From contig NZ_CP015318.1 of assembly GCF_001686985.1 (NCBI RefSeq), positions 2,912,001 through 2,976,000 on the forward strand: DNA of 64,000 nt. Direction: 5' to 3'. Origin of the DNA: Mesorhizobium amorphae CCNWGS0123 (GTDB lineage Bacteria > Pseudomonadota > Alphaproteobacteria > Rhizobiales > Rhizobiaceae). The notes below the pieces were generated by a model. The model worked only from the letters and a program-made list of their open reading frames with translations, was not told where the DNA came from and ran no database searches. A program made the translations under genes and the position numbers. Below are positions 51,979 to 61,005 of the stretch, piece after piece. Position 1 is the first letter of the stretch. Every line of letters begins with the position of its first letter.

Positions 51979-52146
51979 ATGAAGAAGCTTCCGATGCTGC
52001 TGGCCTTGGGGCTTGCGCTCGCCGCCTGCGACAACAACATCCCGCCGACCAAAGCGCCAGTCGACCAGAATCCGCAGGTCGACAAGAATGCGGTACCCAA
52101 GTCGGCGACTGGCGGTGATCAGGCTGGCACGCCACCGGCGCCATAG
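51979..52146 (+). CDS. Small lipoprotein
   Basis: The 55-residue protein has a lipoprotein signal (MKKLPMLLALGLALAAC, lipobox LAAC with Cys17) followed by a Pro/Asn/Lys-rich tail of 38 residues. GAGGAGG lies seven bases before the start. It may be an envelope spacer or entericidin-like peptide; nothing more can be said. Confidence 0.65.
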   Translation: MKKLPMLLALGLALAACDNNIPPTKAPVDQNPQVDKNAVPKSATGGDQAGTPPAP

Positions 52147-52507
52147 CGATGATGCCTCTCAGGGCAAGAGCGTGTGGCCCGACCAGGACATCGGGCGGGA
52201 AATCACGCTGGCCACAAAAGAAGGCCGGCGCTGCTTGGGAGGAAGCTGAAAGCGCCGGCCAAGCGGGAAATCAGGCCCGCCGCACAAGGAAAGATAGCTG
52301 AGTCTTGCCGTTGCGTCATGGTACGAATGCAAACAGCCGTCGGGCTGTTGCAAATGTGCATCGCGTAGGTGGGTTTGCTCGAGGAAACGTTTCGAAATTC
52401 ATTTGTTGCCTTGCACTATGCAAGTTGCAAACTTGAACTTTCGCCAAGAGGCAATCGAATGATGTATTTGCTTTGATGTTCGTTCGGCGGTTCTGGTGGG
52501 CCGCCCC
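52147..52507. other. Intergenic region with hairpins
   Basis: This stretch holds the stem at 52223-52260 and a 15-base perfect inverted repeat CAAGTT-GCA-AACTTG at 52421-52435, in an AT-richer surround. No gene could be supported. Confidence 0.5.
52223..52260 (-). terminator. Probable terminator toward the minus strand
   Basis: GGCCGGCGCT pairs with AGCGCCGGCC and encloses a smaller GCTT/AAGC stem. On the minus strand it is followed by TTCTTTTG. It is 250 bases downstream of the LysR stop and could end that transcript. Confidence 0.55.
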
Positions 52508-53461
52508 TCACTGCTGGCGTTCGCCGCTCATCTCGATGTCCAGCTGGCGTTGCGTCAGCGCTGCCTCGGCCATCACCCATTGCTTGAACAGCACCACCTT
52601 GCGCGCTGCCAGCGTCGTGTCCGGGCTGACGAAATACCAGCCGGCAGTGTTGGGATGGTGGACCGCGAACGGCGCCACCAGCCGCTCGGCGCGGATGTCG
52701 CTCGCCATATAGGCGCGGTTGGCCACGGCGAAGCCCATGCCCGCATTGGCCGCCTCGTAGGACATCATGCAGGAATCGAAATAGATGCTTTTGGTCTCGC
52801 TGAGCACAAAGCTGGCGCCGGCAAAGCCCAGCCATGACTGCCAGTTCTGGGTGCAGGTGTCGGAATGCAGCAGCGTGAAATACTGCAGATCCTCCGGCGT
52901 CACCTTGGACAAAGGCTTGTCACCGAGAATTTCGTGGAACAGCTTGCGGCTGCATACCGGCGTCAGGTCTTCCTTGAACAGAAGATCCGCCTTCATGTCG
53001 GGGAAGTGGCCGTCGCCATAGCGGATTTCGAGGTCGAATTCCGACGTCGCGAATTCATGCGTGGCATAGGAGGTCGAGACCCGCATCTCGATATCGGGAT
53101 ATTGATGCTGGAACGCCGGCAGGCGCGGGAACAGCCAGCGCGCCGCGAAGGTCGGCAGCACCGAAATCTTCAGCACATGCGCCTGCGACTGTCCGGTCGC
53201 CTCCATGCTTGCCGCCACGATCCGCTCCAGCGCTTCGCGCACGCGCGACACATAGGTCTCGCCCTCAGGCGTCAGCGAGACGGCATTGCCGCCGCGCTGG
53301 AAGATCTTGAAGCGCAGCTGGTCCTCGAGGCTCTTGACGCGCTGGCTGACCGCGGAGGCGGTGATGAACTGCTCTTCGCCGGCGCGCGTGAAATTCCTGT
53401 GCCTCGCGGCACTCTCCACGATTTTCAGCGAATTGAGGTTGACCTGACTGAGCAGACGCAC
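52508..53461 (-). CDS. LysR-family transcriptional regulator (GcvA-like)
   Basis: The 317-residue protein starts at GTG and has the LysR helix-turn-helix (LNSLKIVESAARHRNFTRAG, EEQFITASAVSQRVKSLEDQ) and the GcvA-type effector domain (LPTFAARWLFPRLPAFQHQY, PDIEMRVSTSY). It is divergent from the iron-dependent oxygenase gene at 53573, so it most likely controls that gene and the EamA exporter behind it. The inducer is unknown, though GcvA-like regulators often sense amino acids or related metabolites. Confidence 0.9.
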   Translation of the reverse strand: MRLLSQVNLNSLKIVESAARHRNFTRAGEEQFITASAVSQRVKSLEDQLRFKIFQRGGNAVSLTPEGETYVSRVREALERIVAASMEATGQSQAHVLKISVLPTFAARWLFPRLPAFQHQYPDIEMRVSTSYATHEFATSEFDLEIRYGDGHFPDMKADLLFKEDLTPVCSRKLFHEILGDKPLSKVTPEDLQYFTLLHSDTCTQNWQSWLGFAGASFVLSETKSIYFDSCMMSYEAANAGMGFAVANRAYMASDIRAERLVAPFAVHHPNTAGWYFVSPDTTLAARKVVLFKQWVMAEAALTQRQLDIEMSGERQQ

Positions 53462-53572
53462 GGTTTCGACCTTAAGCTGGGCTTAGGGTAGCACCAGCAT
53501 TCCTAATTTTACAGGGGGTGCTAATTTAATCGACTGTCGTTCAAGTGTTGTCCCCGATCCTGGAGAAGTACA

Positions 53573-54406
53573 ATGAACGCACATACCATCCCGGAATTGC
53601 GGTATGCGATGAGCCGTGAAGCCATCATCGGCCACGAGACGGCCTGGAAAGTGTCTAGTTTCGGCGTCGCGCAGTATCGTCACGGCTATGACCCGGCGCT
53701 GCTTGCCGCGATCGAGGAGGCTGCGCTCAAGCTCAAGGCCAGCCACGCCGTGCACAAGCACCTCGACCTCACCTTCATCACCGGCGCCGACCGTTTCATT
53801 CCCGAAATCAAGGAGTTGCTGCACGATAAGATGCGCCTGGAGCGGCTCTCCGACATGATGGGCACCAAGCTCGAGCCCTATCCGCTGTCGATCGTCGGCT
53901 CGACCGTCACCTTCATGAATCCCAGGGATGGCGCCGTCGATTGGCATTGCGACGGCGTTCCGGTCACCGAACTCATTCCGCTGTCGATCAGCGATCCGCT
54001 GGTCGGCGGCCATCTCGAAATCTATTGCGACGATTCAGAGACCGGCCGCGCCATCCTCGAATCCGGTCGCGAGATCCCGCGCAACCGCGTCATGCGCATC
54101 GACCACAAGATGAACTACGCCACGCTCGGCCAGTTCCTCGGCGTGCTCCACCGCACAGCTCCGATCCAGCTCGGCGAGCGCGTCACGCTGGTGCTCAACC
54201 AGCGCTCGGTTGCAAAGCCCTATGTCGACGACAACCGCATGTTCTATCTGGCCGCCGACAACGACCAGGACCGCGAATGGGTCAACGAGCTGGCCGAGGA
54301 CGTGTGGACCAACCAGCTGCCGGCCTACCGCCGCCACGAGGAGGAACGCCCGGTGCCGCAGCCGCTCGACGCGGCCATGCCGGGCGGCGCAAGGGAATCA
54401 TGGTAA
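53573..54406 (+). CDS. Putative Fe(II)/2-oxoglutarate-dependent oxygenase
   Basis: The 277-residue protein carries a facial-triad pattern of non-haem iron oxygenases: His125-x-Asp127 (VDWHCDGVP) and a distal His193 (VLHRTAP), with Arg203 (GERVTLVLN) placed ten residues on, where 2-oxoglutarate is bound. Spacing and surroundings (GGHLEIYCDD before, LHR after) recall the HalD/BesD-type group that acts on free amino acids. The Asp is kept, so hydroxylation rather than halogenation is expected. No signal peptide. It is divergent from a LysR gene and followed 58 bases later by an EamA exporter. The substrate is unknown and the assignment rests on motif spacing. Confidence 0.68.
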   Translation: MNAHTIPELRYAMSREAIIGHETAWKVSSFGVAQYRHGYDPALLAAIEEAALKLKASHAVHKHLDLTFITGADRFIPEIKELLHDKMRLERLSDMMGTKLEPYPLSIVGSTVTFMNPRDGAVDWHCDGVPVTELIPLSISDPLVGGHLEIYCDDSETGRAILESGREIPRNRVMRIDHKMNYATLGQFLGVLHRTAPIQLGERVTLVLNQRSVAKPYVDDNRMFYLAADNDQDREWVNELAEDVWTNQLPAYRRHEEERPVPQPLDAAMPGGARESW

Positions 54407-54464
54407 GCAGGCCATGGGCGGGAACCGGTTTTTGCTGAGCTGACCTTCGATTTCGGAACAGATC

Positions 54465-55412
54465 ATGGTCAAACAGGAGCATACACTCCCGTCCCGGTCC
54501 GCCCTGGGCGCGTCGGGCTCGAGGTCTGCGCTGGTCTTTGCCGTCGGCGCGGTCGCGCTGTGGGCGACCAACGCGCTGGTCGGCAAATCCCTGCTCGCAA
54601 GCCATTCGGTGTCGCAGGTGCAGTTCCTGCAATTTGTTGGCGCCGCCCTGGTCTTTGCCTTGATCCGGCTGATCGGCCGGCATGGCGGCCGGCGACGGAT
54701 GCCGCAAGATAACGGGGCGGGGATGAGTGCTGCTCTGGTGCCGTTCGCCGTCGGCATCATCGGCCTTGTCGGTACCATGATCCTGCAATATGTCGCCTTC
54801 GCCTCGATGCCGGTCATCGAGGCCAATCTTGTCGCCTACACCTGGCCGCTGATGGTCGCGGCGGCGATCATCGTCCTCGACAGGCCGCGTCGTCCGGCGC
54901 TGCTTGGCATCACCGCCGCGCTCGGCTTCGTCGGCGTCGCGCTGGTGATTTCGGGCGGGCGTGAACAGTCGTGGTTCCAGGGCAATCTCGCCGGCTATCT
55001 CGCCGCCTTCGGGTCGGCGCTGTGCATGGCCTTCTACTCGATCGTCGTCGGTCGCCTTGCCACGTCACCGGACCGCCTGCTGCTGCCTTCGGCGTTGGTC
55101 GGCGTGGCGCTGACATTCCTGTGGTGCGTTCACGACGGTGTCGCCTGGGACATCGGCCCATACCTGCTTGCCGGGCTCTATCTCGGCGCTGGTCCGATGG
55201 GCCTCGGCTACTATTTCTGGTCGCGGGCACTGAAGCTCGACCAGGGCGGCAAGGTCGCTGTCGTCGCCTATCTCACGCCGATCGCCTCGACCCTTTTGCT
55301 TACGCTCTCGGGCGAAAGGCTGACGATGACGGCCATTGCCGGCGCCGTCCTCGTCATCGGCAGTTGCATTGCGGTTGGCATCGAAGGTTCGGAGGCCGAA
55401 AACCATGCTTGA
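54465..55412 (+). CDS. EamA-family (drug/metabolite) transporter
   Basis: The 315-residue protein has about ten membrane segments and the two EamA repeats (AVGAVALWATNALVGKSLLA in the first, LAAFGSALCMAFYSIVVGRL in the second). The exporter-type FASMPVIEANLVAYTWPLMV and AYLTPIASTLLLTL are well preserved. It is read with the oxygenase gene before it and overlaps the start of a 67-residue protein gene by eight bases. An exporter for the product of the oxygenase is the simplest reading, not proven. Confidence 0.87.
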   Translation: MVKQEHTLPSRSALGASGSRSALVFAVGAVALWATNALVGKSLLASHSVSQVQFLQFVGAALVFALIRLIGRHGGRRRMPQDNGAGMSAALVPFAVGIIGLVGTMILQYVAFASMPVIEANLVAYTWPLMVAAAIIVLDRPRRPALLGITAALGFVGVALVISGGREQSWFQGNLAGYLAAFGSALCMAFYSIVVGRLATSPDRLLLPSALVGVALTFLWCVHDGVAWDIGPYLLAGLYLGAGPMGLGYYFWSRALKLDQGGKVAVVAYLTPIASTLLLTLSGERLTMTAIAGAVLVIGSCIAVGIEGSEAENHA

Positions 55413-55608
55413 CGAGGATGAACGCCGCGCTAGACAGGAAGCGCACTGGCTGGTCAGGGAGTTCGGCGCCGAGGCGCCGCTCTATGCCGCAATGAAGGCA
55501 GAAAAGGCGATTGAGCAGAAAGATTTCGGTCGTTGTGCCCGTTGGAAGCGTATTCTCGAGATTCTGTCCGATTCCGTACACTCAAAGTCGACCGCTTCCA
55601 AGTATTAG
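55405..55608 (+). CDS. Small conserved-type protein of unknown function
   Basis: The 67-residue protein starts within the last codons of the EamA gene, an eight-base overlap that suggests coupling. It is helical and hydrophilic (RARQEAHWLVREFGAEAPLY, AAMKAEKAIEQKDFGRCARW), with one Cys. Short proteins of this type occur in many Mesorhizobium-like genomes as stand-alone genes; no function is known. Confidence 0.62.
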   Translation: MLDEDERRARQEAHWLVREFGAEAPLYAAMKAEKAIEQKDFGRCARWKRILEILSDSVHSKSTASKY

Positions 55609-55773
55609 ATTTTCTAATTTGCGCCGCCGTAGGCGGCTATGAAAATATCGGATCGTATTGAGTCTGCATGGGTTACTGACTCTTGATGGTCCGTTGGGGA
55701 ACGGGGCGAATCGATACATCCAAAGAAGTCTTCAAAAGAGCTGGCGACTTGATCGCCAGCAGAGGGAAAAAAA

Positions 55774-56220
55774 TTGAACAATATCGATGACAGGACTGCA
55801 ATCGAACTCACCGCCGACATTGTCTCGGCCTATGTCGGCAACAATCCGCTTCCGGCCGCCGGCCTGCCGGACCTGATCGCCAGTGTCAGCGCCTCGGTGC
55901 GCAAGCTGGCTGGTGCCAGCGCCGTCAAGGAGAGCGTGGCGCAGACGCCGGCCGTCAATCCGAAGCGGTCGGTATTTCCGGACTACATCGTCTGCCTCGA
56001 GGATGGAAAGAAGTTCAAGTCGCTGAAACGGCACCTGAGCACCGACCACGGGCTGACTCCGGACGAATACCGCGCCAAATGGGGTCTGGCGCCAGACTAT
56101 CCGATGGTGGCGCCCAGCTATTCCGCGACCCGCTCGGCGCTGGCGAAGTCTTCTGGTCTCGGCCGCAAGCCTGCCGTGGCTGCTCCGGCCAAGGCGGCCA
56201 AGCGCAAGGCCAAGAGCTGA
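55774..56220 (+). CDS. Ros/MucR-family transcriptional regulator
   Basis: The frame begins at a TTG with GAGGG just upstream and encodes 148 residues. The core is DYIVCLEDGKKFKSLKRHLS followed by TDHGLTPDEYRAKWGLAPDY, the prokaryotic C2H2 zinc-finger domain of MucR/Ros. A Lys/Ala/Pro tail ends the protein (AAPAKAAKRKAKS). Family members bind AT-rich DNA and control exopolysaccharide, motility and virulence or symbiosis genes in rhizobia and Brucella; the glycan genes at 1-17.6 kb are plausible targets. Several paralogues per genome are normal. Confidence 0.93.
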   Translation: MNNIDDRTAIELTADIVSAYVGNNPLPAAGLPDLIASVSASVRKLAGASAVKESVAQTPAVNPKRSVFPDYIVCLEDGKKFKSLKRHLSTDHGLTPDEYRAKWGLAPDYPMVAPSYSATRSALAKSSGLGRKPAVAAPAKAAKRKAKS

Positions 56221-56237
56221 TCGCGAACTATGTGATA

Positions 56238-56271
56238 TGTCGCCCAAAGTGCGCGGCACTTTTGGGCGACA
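56238..56271 (+). terminator. Long hairpin after mucR-like gene
   Basis: TGTCGCCCAAAGTGC pairs with GCACTTTTGGGCGACA around a GCG loop, with a one-base bulge. There is no T-run. It lies 20 bases after the stop and is probably the end of the transcript. Confidence 0.55.
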
Positions 56272-56290
56272 TGCATAAACCAAAGGCTTG

Positions 56291-56328
56291 AAGCGCGTCG
56301 CGTGAATCCGTTTCAACGCGATGCGCTT
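56291..56328. repeat. Short palindromic intergenic repeat
   Basis: AAGCGCGTCGCGT pairs with ACGCGATGCGCTT with one mismatch. A similar AAGCGCGTCG half occurs at about 11090 in this window, and the form is common between genes in rhizobia. Confidence 0.45.
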
Positions 56329-56351
56329 TGACGTGCTCCAACGTTGCCCTA

Positions 56352-56552
56352 TCAGTTTCTCGGTTCCTGCGGCGTCTGAGCGCCCATCCGTTTCGGATCT
56401 TGCGCGTTCGCCAGATTGTCGGCTTCGACCGCCGTCATCTCGAGAAAATACACCAGCATGTGATAGCGCGTGCGCGATAGCATTTTCGCCAATTTCCGGG
56501 TGATGTCGGCGACATATCTGAGCGCGCGCAGATCGTTCGCTGACTCGTCCAT
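56352..56552 (-). CDS. Small protein of unknown function
   Basis: From ATG 56552, with CAGGAG six bases upstream, the frame encodes 66 residues, helical and amphipathic (DLRALRYVADITRKLAKMLS, RTRYHMLVYFLEMTAVEADN). No signal peptide. No family is recognised. It faces the mucR-like gene convergently. Confidence 0.52.
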   Translation of the reverse strand: MDESANDLRALRYVADITRKLAKMLSRTRYHMLVYFLEMTAVEADNLANAQDPKRMGAQTPQEPRN

Positions 56553-56895
56553 GTGGGCTCCTGACCAAGTAAAATTCTTCTTGGCGCCCAAGTCGAATCG
56601 AGGCCCAACGACAAGGTCACAGCATCGGCGCAAAAATTGAAATCAATTCTTCGAAAGACATCGTGTCCGGAGCAAAGTTTTTCTGGTCCTTGCGCATCCG
56701 AAGCGCACGCGATGCGCTAGTATATGTTGAGGCTGAACTTCAAGTTGCCTGTTGAATCGATTTACTGCTCGGCAACGTGGGTCGGGCCGATTCAGGTGGT
56801 GCTGTCTGGCCGTCCGACGTCGACGGCGAGGCCTATTCGGCCAGCCCAGCCGCAAGCCCTTGCGAAGCGTCGGTGTCCCGTGCAAAAGCGCGGCC

Positions 56896-58773
56896 ATGCT
56901 TGTTATCAACGACCTTTCGCTCCGCATGGCCGGGCGCCTGCTTCTCGACCACGCCTCGCTGACCTTGCCGGCAGGCACCAAGGCCGGCCTCGTCGGCCGC
57001 AACGGCACCGGCAAGACGACGTTGTTCAAGGCAATCACCGGCGATTTCCCCTCCGAGACCGGTTCGATCAGCCTGCCGAAGAACACCCGCATCGGCCAGG
57101 TGGCGCAGGAAGCGCCGGGCACCGAGGAGCCGCTGATCGAGATCGTGCTCAAGGCCGATGTCGAGCGCCAGGCGCTGCTCGAAGAGGAAAAGACGGCGAC
57201 CGATCCGCACCGCATCGCCGACATCCACATGCGGCTGGCCGACATCGATGCGCATTCGGCCGAGTCCCGCGCCGCCACCATCCTGGCCGGCCTCGGCTTC
57301 GACGATGCGGCGCAGCGCCGCCCGGCCTCGTCCTTCTCCGGCGGCTGGCGCATGCGCGTGGCACTGGCAGCCGTGCTGTTTTCCGAGCCCGATCTGTTGC
57401 TGCTCGACGAGCCGACCAACTATCTCGATCTCGAAGGCACGCTGTGGCTGGAGAACTACGTCTCCAAGTATCCGCACACCGTGCTTTTGATCTCGCACGA
57501 CCGCGACCTACTCAACCGTGCCGTCAACTCGATCGTCCATCTCGACCAGAAGAAGCTGACCTTCTGGCGCGGCGGCTACGACCAGTTCGAGCGCCAATAC
57601 ACCGAGCAGAAGGAATTGCAGGAGAAGGGCCGCGTCAAGCAGGAAGCGGCGCGCAAGCACATGGAGTCCTTCGTCGAGCGCTTCCGCGCCAAGGCTTCCA
57701 AGGCCAGGCAGGCGCAGTCGCGCATCAAGGCGCTGGAGAAGATGAAGCCGATCGCGGCGATCGTGAACGACACTGTGCAGCCGTTCTCCTTCCCCGAGCC
57801 GGTCAAGACCGTGGCCTCGCCGATCATCGCGCTGAACAGCGTCAATGTCGGCTACACCGAAGGCCAGCCGATCCTGAAGAAGATGACGCTGCGTATCGAT
57901 GCCGACGACCGCATCGCGCTGCTCGGCGCCAACGGCAACGGCAAGTCGACCTTCGCCAAGCTTTTGTCCGGCCGCTTGAAGCAGGAGACCGGCACCATGA
58001 CGGTGGCGCCCGGGTTGAAAGTGGCGATCTTCGCCCAGCACCAACTCGACGATCTCAGGCCGGAGGAAAATGCCTATGAGCATGTCCGCCGGCTGATGCC
58101 GGAGGCACCGGAATCGAAGGTGCGCGGCCGCGTCGCCCAGTTCGGCCTGACCACCGAAAAGATGAACACCGCCGCCAAGGACCTGTCGGGCGGCGAGAAG
58201 GCGCGGCTGCTGATGGGCCTGTCGGCCTTCGAAGGGCCGAACCTGTTCATCCTCGACGAGCCGACCAACCATCTCGACATCGACAGCCGTGAATCGCTGA
58301 TCCATGCGCTGAACGAGTTTCCCGGCGCCGTGATCCTGATCTCGCACGACCGCCATCTTTTGGAAGCGACGGCCGACCGGCTGTGGCTGGTCAAGGACGG
58401 CGCGGTCAATCCGTATGATGGCGACCTCGAGGACTACAAGACGCTGGTAACCGGCGTCTCCGGCGACCGCCGCGAGCGGCGCGAAGCTGACAAGGCGTCG
58501 AAGGCCGACCGCCGTCGCGAGGCGGCCGCGAGACGCGCCGCCTTCGAGCCGCTGGCCAAGGAAATCCGCGCCACCGAAGCGCTGATGGACCGCATCCGCA
58601 AGCGCATGGACCTGATCGAGGACGAACTCGCCAATCCGGCGATCTACGAGAAGGATCCGTCGACTGCGACACGGCTAGCCAAGGAGCGCTCGCAGCTTGC
58701 CCAGACGCTGGCCGGCAACGAGGAGAAATGGCTGACCATGTCGGCGGAGTATGAGGAAGGCACCGCGGAGTAG
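56896..58773 (+). CDS. ABC-F family ATPase
   Basis: The ATG at 56896 gives 625 residues. Two ATPase domains are present (first Walker A GLVGRNGTGKTTLFKA with signature SFSGGWRMRVALA; second GANGNGKSTFAKLL with LSGGEKARLLMG), joined by the long charged linker typical of ABC-F proteins. A C-terminal coiled-coil tail (ADRRREAAARRAAF and beyond) recalls Uup or YheS. There is no membrane domain. ABC-F proteins work on the ribosome in translation control or rescue. The longer frame that begins at 56752 has an untypical N-terminus and is not favoured. Confidence 0.92.
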   Translation: MLVINDLSLRMAGRLLLDHASLTLPAGTKAGLVGRNGTGKTTLFKAITGDFPSETGSISLPKNTRIGQVAQEAPGTEEPLIEIVLKADVERQALLEEEKTATDPHRIADIHMRLADIDAHSAESRAATILAGLGFDDAAQRRPASSFSGGWRMRVALAAVLFSEPDLLLLDEPTNYLDLEGTLWLENYVSKYPHTVLLISHDRDLLNRAVNSIVHLDQKKLTFWRGGYDQFERQYTEQKELQEKGRVKQEAARKHMESFVERFRAKASKARQAQSRIKALEKMKPIAAIVNDTVQPFSFPEPVKTVASPIIALNSVNVGYTEGQPILKKMTLRIDADDRIALLGANGNGKSTFAKLLSGRLKQETGTMTVAPGLKVAIFAQHQLDDLRPEENAYEHVRRLMPEAPESKVRGRVAQFGLTTEKMNTAAKDLSGGEKARLLMGLSAFEGPNLFILDEPTNHLDIDSRESLIHALNEFPGAVILISHDRHLLEATADRLWLVKDGAVNPYDGDLEDYKTLVTGVSGDRRERREADKASKADRRREAAARRAAFEPLAKEIRATEALMDRIRKRMDLIEDELANPAIYEKDPSTATRLAKERSQLAQTLAGNEEKWLTMSAEYEEGTAE

Positions 58774-58782
58774 GGGTAGCGT

Positions 58783-58806
58783 GAGCTCCCCCACTTGGGG
58801 GGAGAT
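58783..58806. repeat. Palindromic intergenic repeat
   Basis: AGCTCCCCCA-CTT-GGGGGGAG is a relative of the palindrome at 27736-27776; both directly follow a gene. Confidence 0.5.
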
Positions 58807-58860
58807 TGGCTAATCGTCTGGCCCTACACGCCACCCGCGAAACCCGCTACACACCCGCCC

Positions 58861-61005
58861 ATGAACCAGCACGCCAAGCTTCGCATCGGCCATTCGGCCT
58901 GTCCGCATGATTGCCCGTCGACCTGCGCGCTCGAGGTCGAACTGCTCGACGACAAGCGCATCGGCCGCGTCCATGGCGCCAAGGCCAACAGCTATACGGC
59001 TGGCGTCATCTGCGCCAAGGTTGCGCGCTATGCCGACCGTGTCCATCACCCTGATCGCCTGCTGAAGCCGCTGGTGCGGGCCGGCGCCAAGGGCGAAGGC
59101 GCCTGGAAGGAAGCGAGTTGGGAAGCCGCGCTCGACCTCGTCGCCGAGAAGTTAATCGCGGCCGAGGAAAGGCACGGCTCGCAGACGGTCTGGCCATATT
59201 TCTATGCCGGCACGATGGGGCTGGTGCAGCGCGACGGCATCGACCGGCTGCGCCACGCGAAAAAGTACTCCGGCTTCTTCGGCTCGATCTGCACCAACCT
59301 GGCCTGGACCGGCTGGATGGTGGGGGCGGGCGCGCTGCGCGGACCCGACCCGCGCGAGATGGCCAAGTCCGACTGCGTTGTGATCTGGGGCACCAATGCC
59401 GTGGTCACGCAGGTCAACGTCATGACCCACGCCATCAAGGCGCGCAAGGAGCGTGGCGCCAAGATCGTCGTTATCGACGTCTACGAGAACGCGACGATGA
59501 AGCAGGCCGATCTCGGCCTGGTGCTGAAGCCCGGCACCGATGGCGCGCTGGCCTGCGCGGTCATGCATGTGCTGTTCAAGGAAGGCATGGCCGACCGCGT
59601 CTATTTGGAAAAATACACCGACGATCCGCGTGGTCTGGAAGAGCATCTAAAGGAGCGCACCCCGGAATGGGCGGCTTCGATCACCGGGCTCGACGTGGCA
59701 GAGATCGAGACCTTCGCCCGCCTCGTCGGCACGACCAGGAGAACCTATTTTCGCCTTGGCTACGGCTTTGCGCGCCAGCGCAACGGCGCGGTCAACATGC
59801 ATGCGGCGTCCTGCATCGCCGCCGTCACCGGCAGCTGGCAGTATGAAGGCGGCGGTGCCTTCCACTCCAATTCCGGCATCTTCAAGCTGAACCAGGATGT
59901 GCTCGAAGGCACCGCGATGCGCGACCCCAGCGTCCGCCATCTCGACCATTCGCGCATCGGCCCTGTGCTGACCGGAGCGGCGGACGCGCTCTATGGCGGC
60001 CCGCCGGTGACGGCGCTGCTGATCCAGAATACCAATCCGGTGAATGTCGCGCCCGAGCAGCGGCTGGTACGCCAAGGCTTCCTGCGCGACGACCTCTTCT
60101 CTTGCGTGCACGAGCAGTTCATGACCGATACGGCAAAACTTGCCGACGTCGTGCTGCCGGCGACGATGTTTCTGGAGCATGACGACGTCTACAAGGGCGG
60201 CGGCAACCAGCACATCATGCTCGGCCCGAAGCTGATCGACCCGCCGGAAGGGCCTCGCACCAACCACTTCGTCATCGAGGAACTTGGCAAGCGGCTCGGC
60301 GTCGCCGACCGGCCGGGCTTCGGCCTCACCGAGCGAGAACATATCGACATCATTCTCGGCAAGCGCGGGCTGGGCAGCTTCGACAGCCTGAAAGAGCAAA
60401 AATGGGTCGACCTGCAGCCGGATTTCGAGACCGCGCATTTCATCAATGGTTTCGGCCATCCGGACGGAAAATTCCGCTTTCGCGCGGACTGGACCGGGCA
60501 GGCCGCGCCCAACCGGCCGCCGAAGAGCATGGGCCTGTTCGGCCCGGTGGAACGGCTGCCGGAACTCCCCGATCATGTCGACTTGATCGAGGTGGCGGAT
60601 GAAGCGCACCCGTTCCGGCTGACGACCTCGCCGGCGCGCAACTTCCTCAACTCGACCTTCGCCGAGACGCCGGTGTCGAAGGCCAAGGAAGGCAGGCCGG
60701 AACTGCTGCTGCACCCCGACGACGCAGCCGCTCTCGGGCTTGCCGATGGCGCCCGCGTCGAGGTTGGCAACCAGCGCGGCGAAGTGGTGCTGCATGCCAA
60801 ACTGTTCGACGGCATCAAGCGCGGCGTGGTGATCGCCGAAGGCATCTGGCCGAACAGCGCGCATGAGCGCGGCGAAGGCATCAACGTCCTGACCGGCGCC
60901 GATGCGCCTGCGCCCTATGGCGGTGCGGCGCTGCACGACAACAAGGTCTGGCTGCGCAAGGCGGAAGAGCTGGGCGCCCAGAGCAATTCCAGGAAAAGTG
61001 CGTAG
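58861..61005 (+). CDS. Molybdopterin-dependent oxidoreductase (DMSO reductase superfamily)
   Basis: From ATG 58861 the protein has 714 residues. The N-terminal ACPHDCPSTCALEVE and GVICAKV supply four cysteines for a [4Fe-4S] cluster. The molybdopterin-binding parts LIQNTNPVNVAPEQ and GVVIAEGIWPNSAHERGEGI follow. It lacks a twin-arginine signal and has no neighbouring electron-transfer or membrane subunit, so it is probably a cytosolic enzyme of the formate-dehydrogenase-like or biotin-sulfoxide-reductase-like type. The last eight residues (QSNSRKSA) are encoded within an intergenic repeat, so the original C-terminus may have been replaced. Confidence 0.9.
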   Translation: MNQHAKLRIGHSACPHDCPSTCALEVELLDDKRIGRVHGAKANSYTAGVICAKVARYADRVHHPDRLLKPLVRAGAKGEGAWKEASWEAALDLVAEKLIAAEERHGSQTVWPYFYAGTMGLVQRDGIDRLRHAKKYSGFFGSICTNLAWTGWMVGAGALRGPDPREMAKSDCVVIWGTNAVVTQVNVMTHAIKARKERGAKIVVIDVYENATMKQADLGLVLKPGTDGALACAVMHVLFKEGMADRVYLEKYTDDPRGLEEHLKERTPEWAASITGLDVAEIETFARLVGTTRRTYFRLGYGFARQRNGAVNMHAASCIAAVTGSWQYEGGGAFHSNSGIFKLNQDVLEGTAMRDPSVRHLDHSRIGPVLTGAADALYGGPPVTALLIQNTNPVNVAPEQRLVRQGFLRDDLFSCVHEQFMTDTAKLADVVLPATMFLEHDDVYKGGGNQHIMLGPKLIDPPEGPRTNHFVIEELGKRLGVADRPGFGLTEREHIDIILGKRGLGSFDSLKEQKWVDLQPDFETAHFINGFGHPDGKFRFRADWTGQAAPNRPPKSMGLFGPVERLPELPDHVDLIEVADEAHPFRLTTSPARNFLNSTFAETPVSKAKEGRPELLLHPDDAAALGLADGARVEVGNQRGEVVLHAKLFDGIKRGVVIAEGIWPNSAHERGEGINVLTGADAPAPYGGAALHDNKVWLRKAEELGAQSNSRKSA

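Noticed and set aside
59647..60936. 429-codon open frame opposite the molybdopterin oxidoreductase gene
   Set aside because: Antisense shadow; composition is Arg/His-rich and motif-free.
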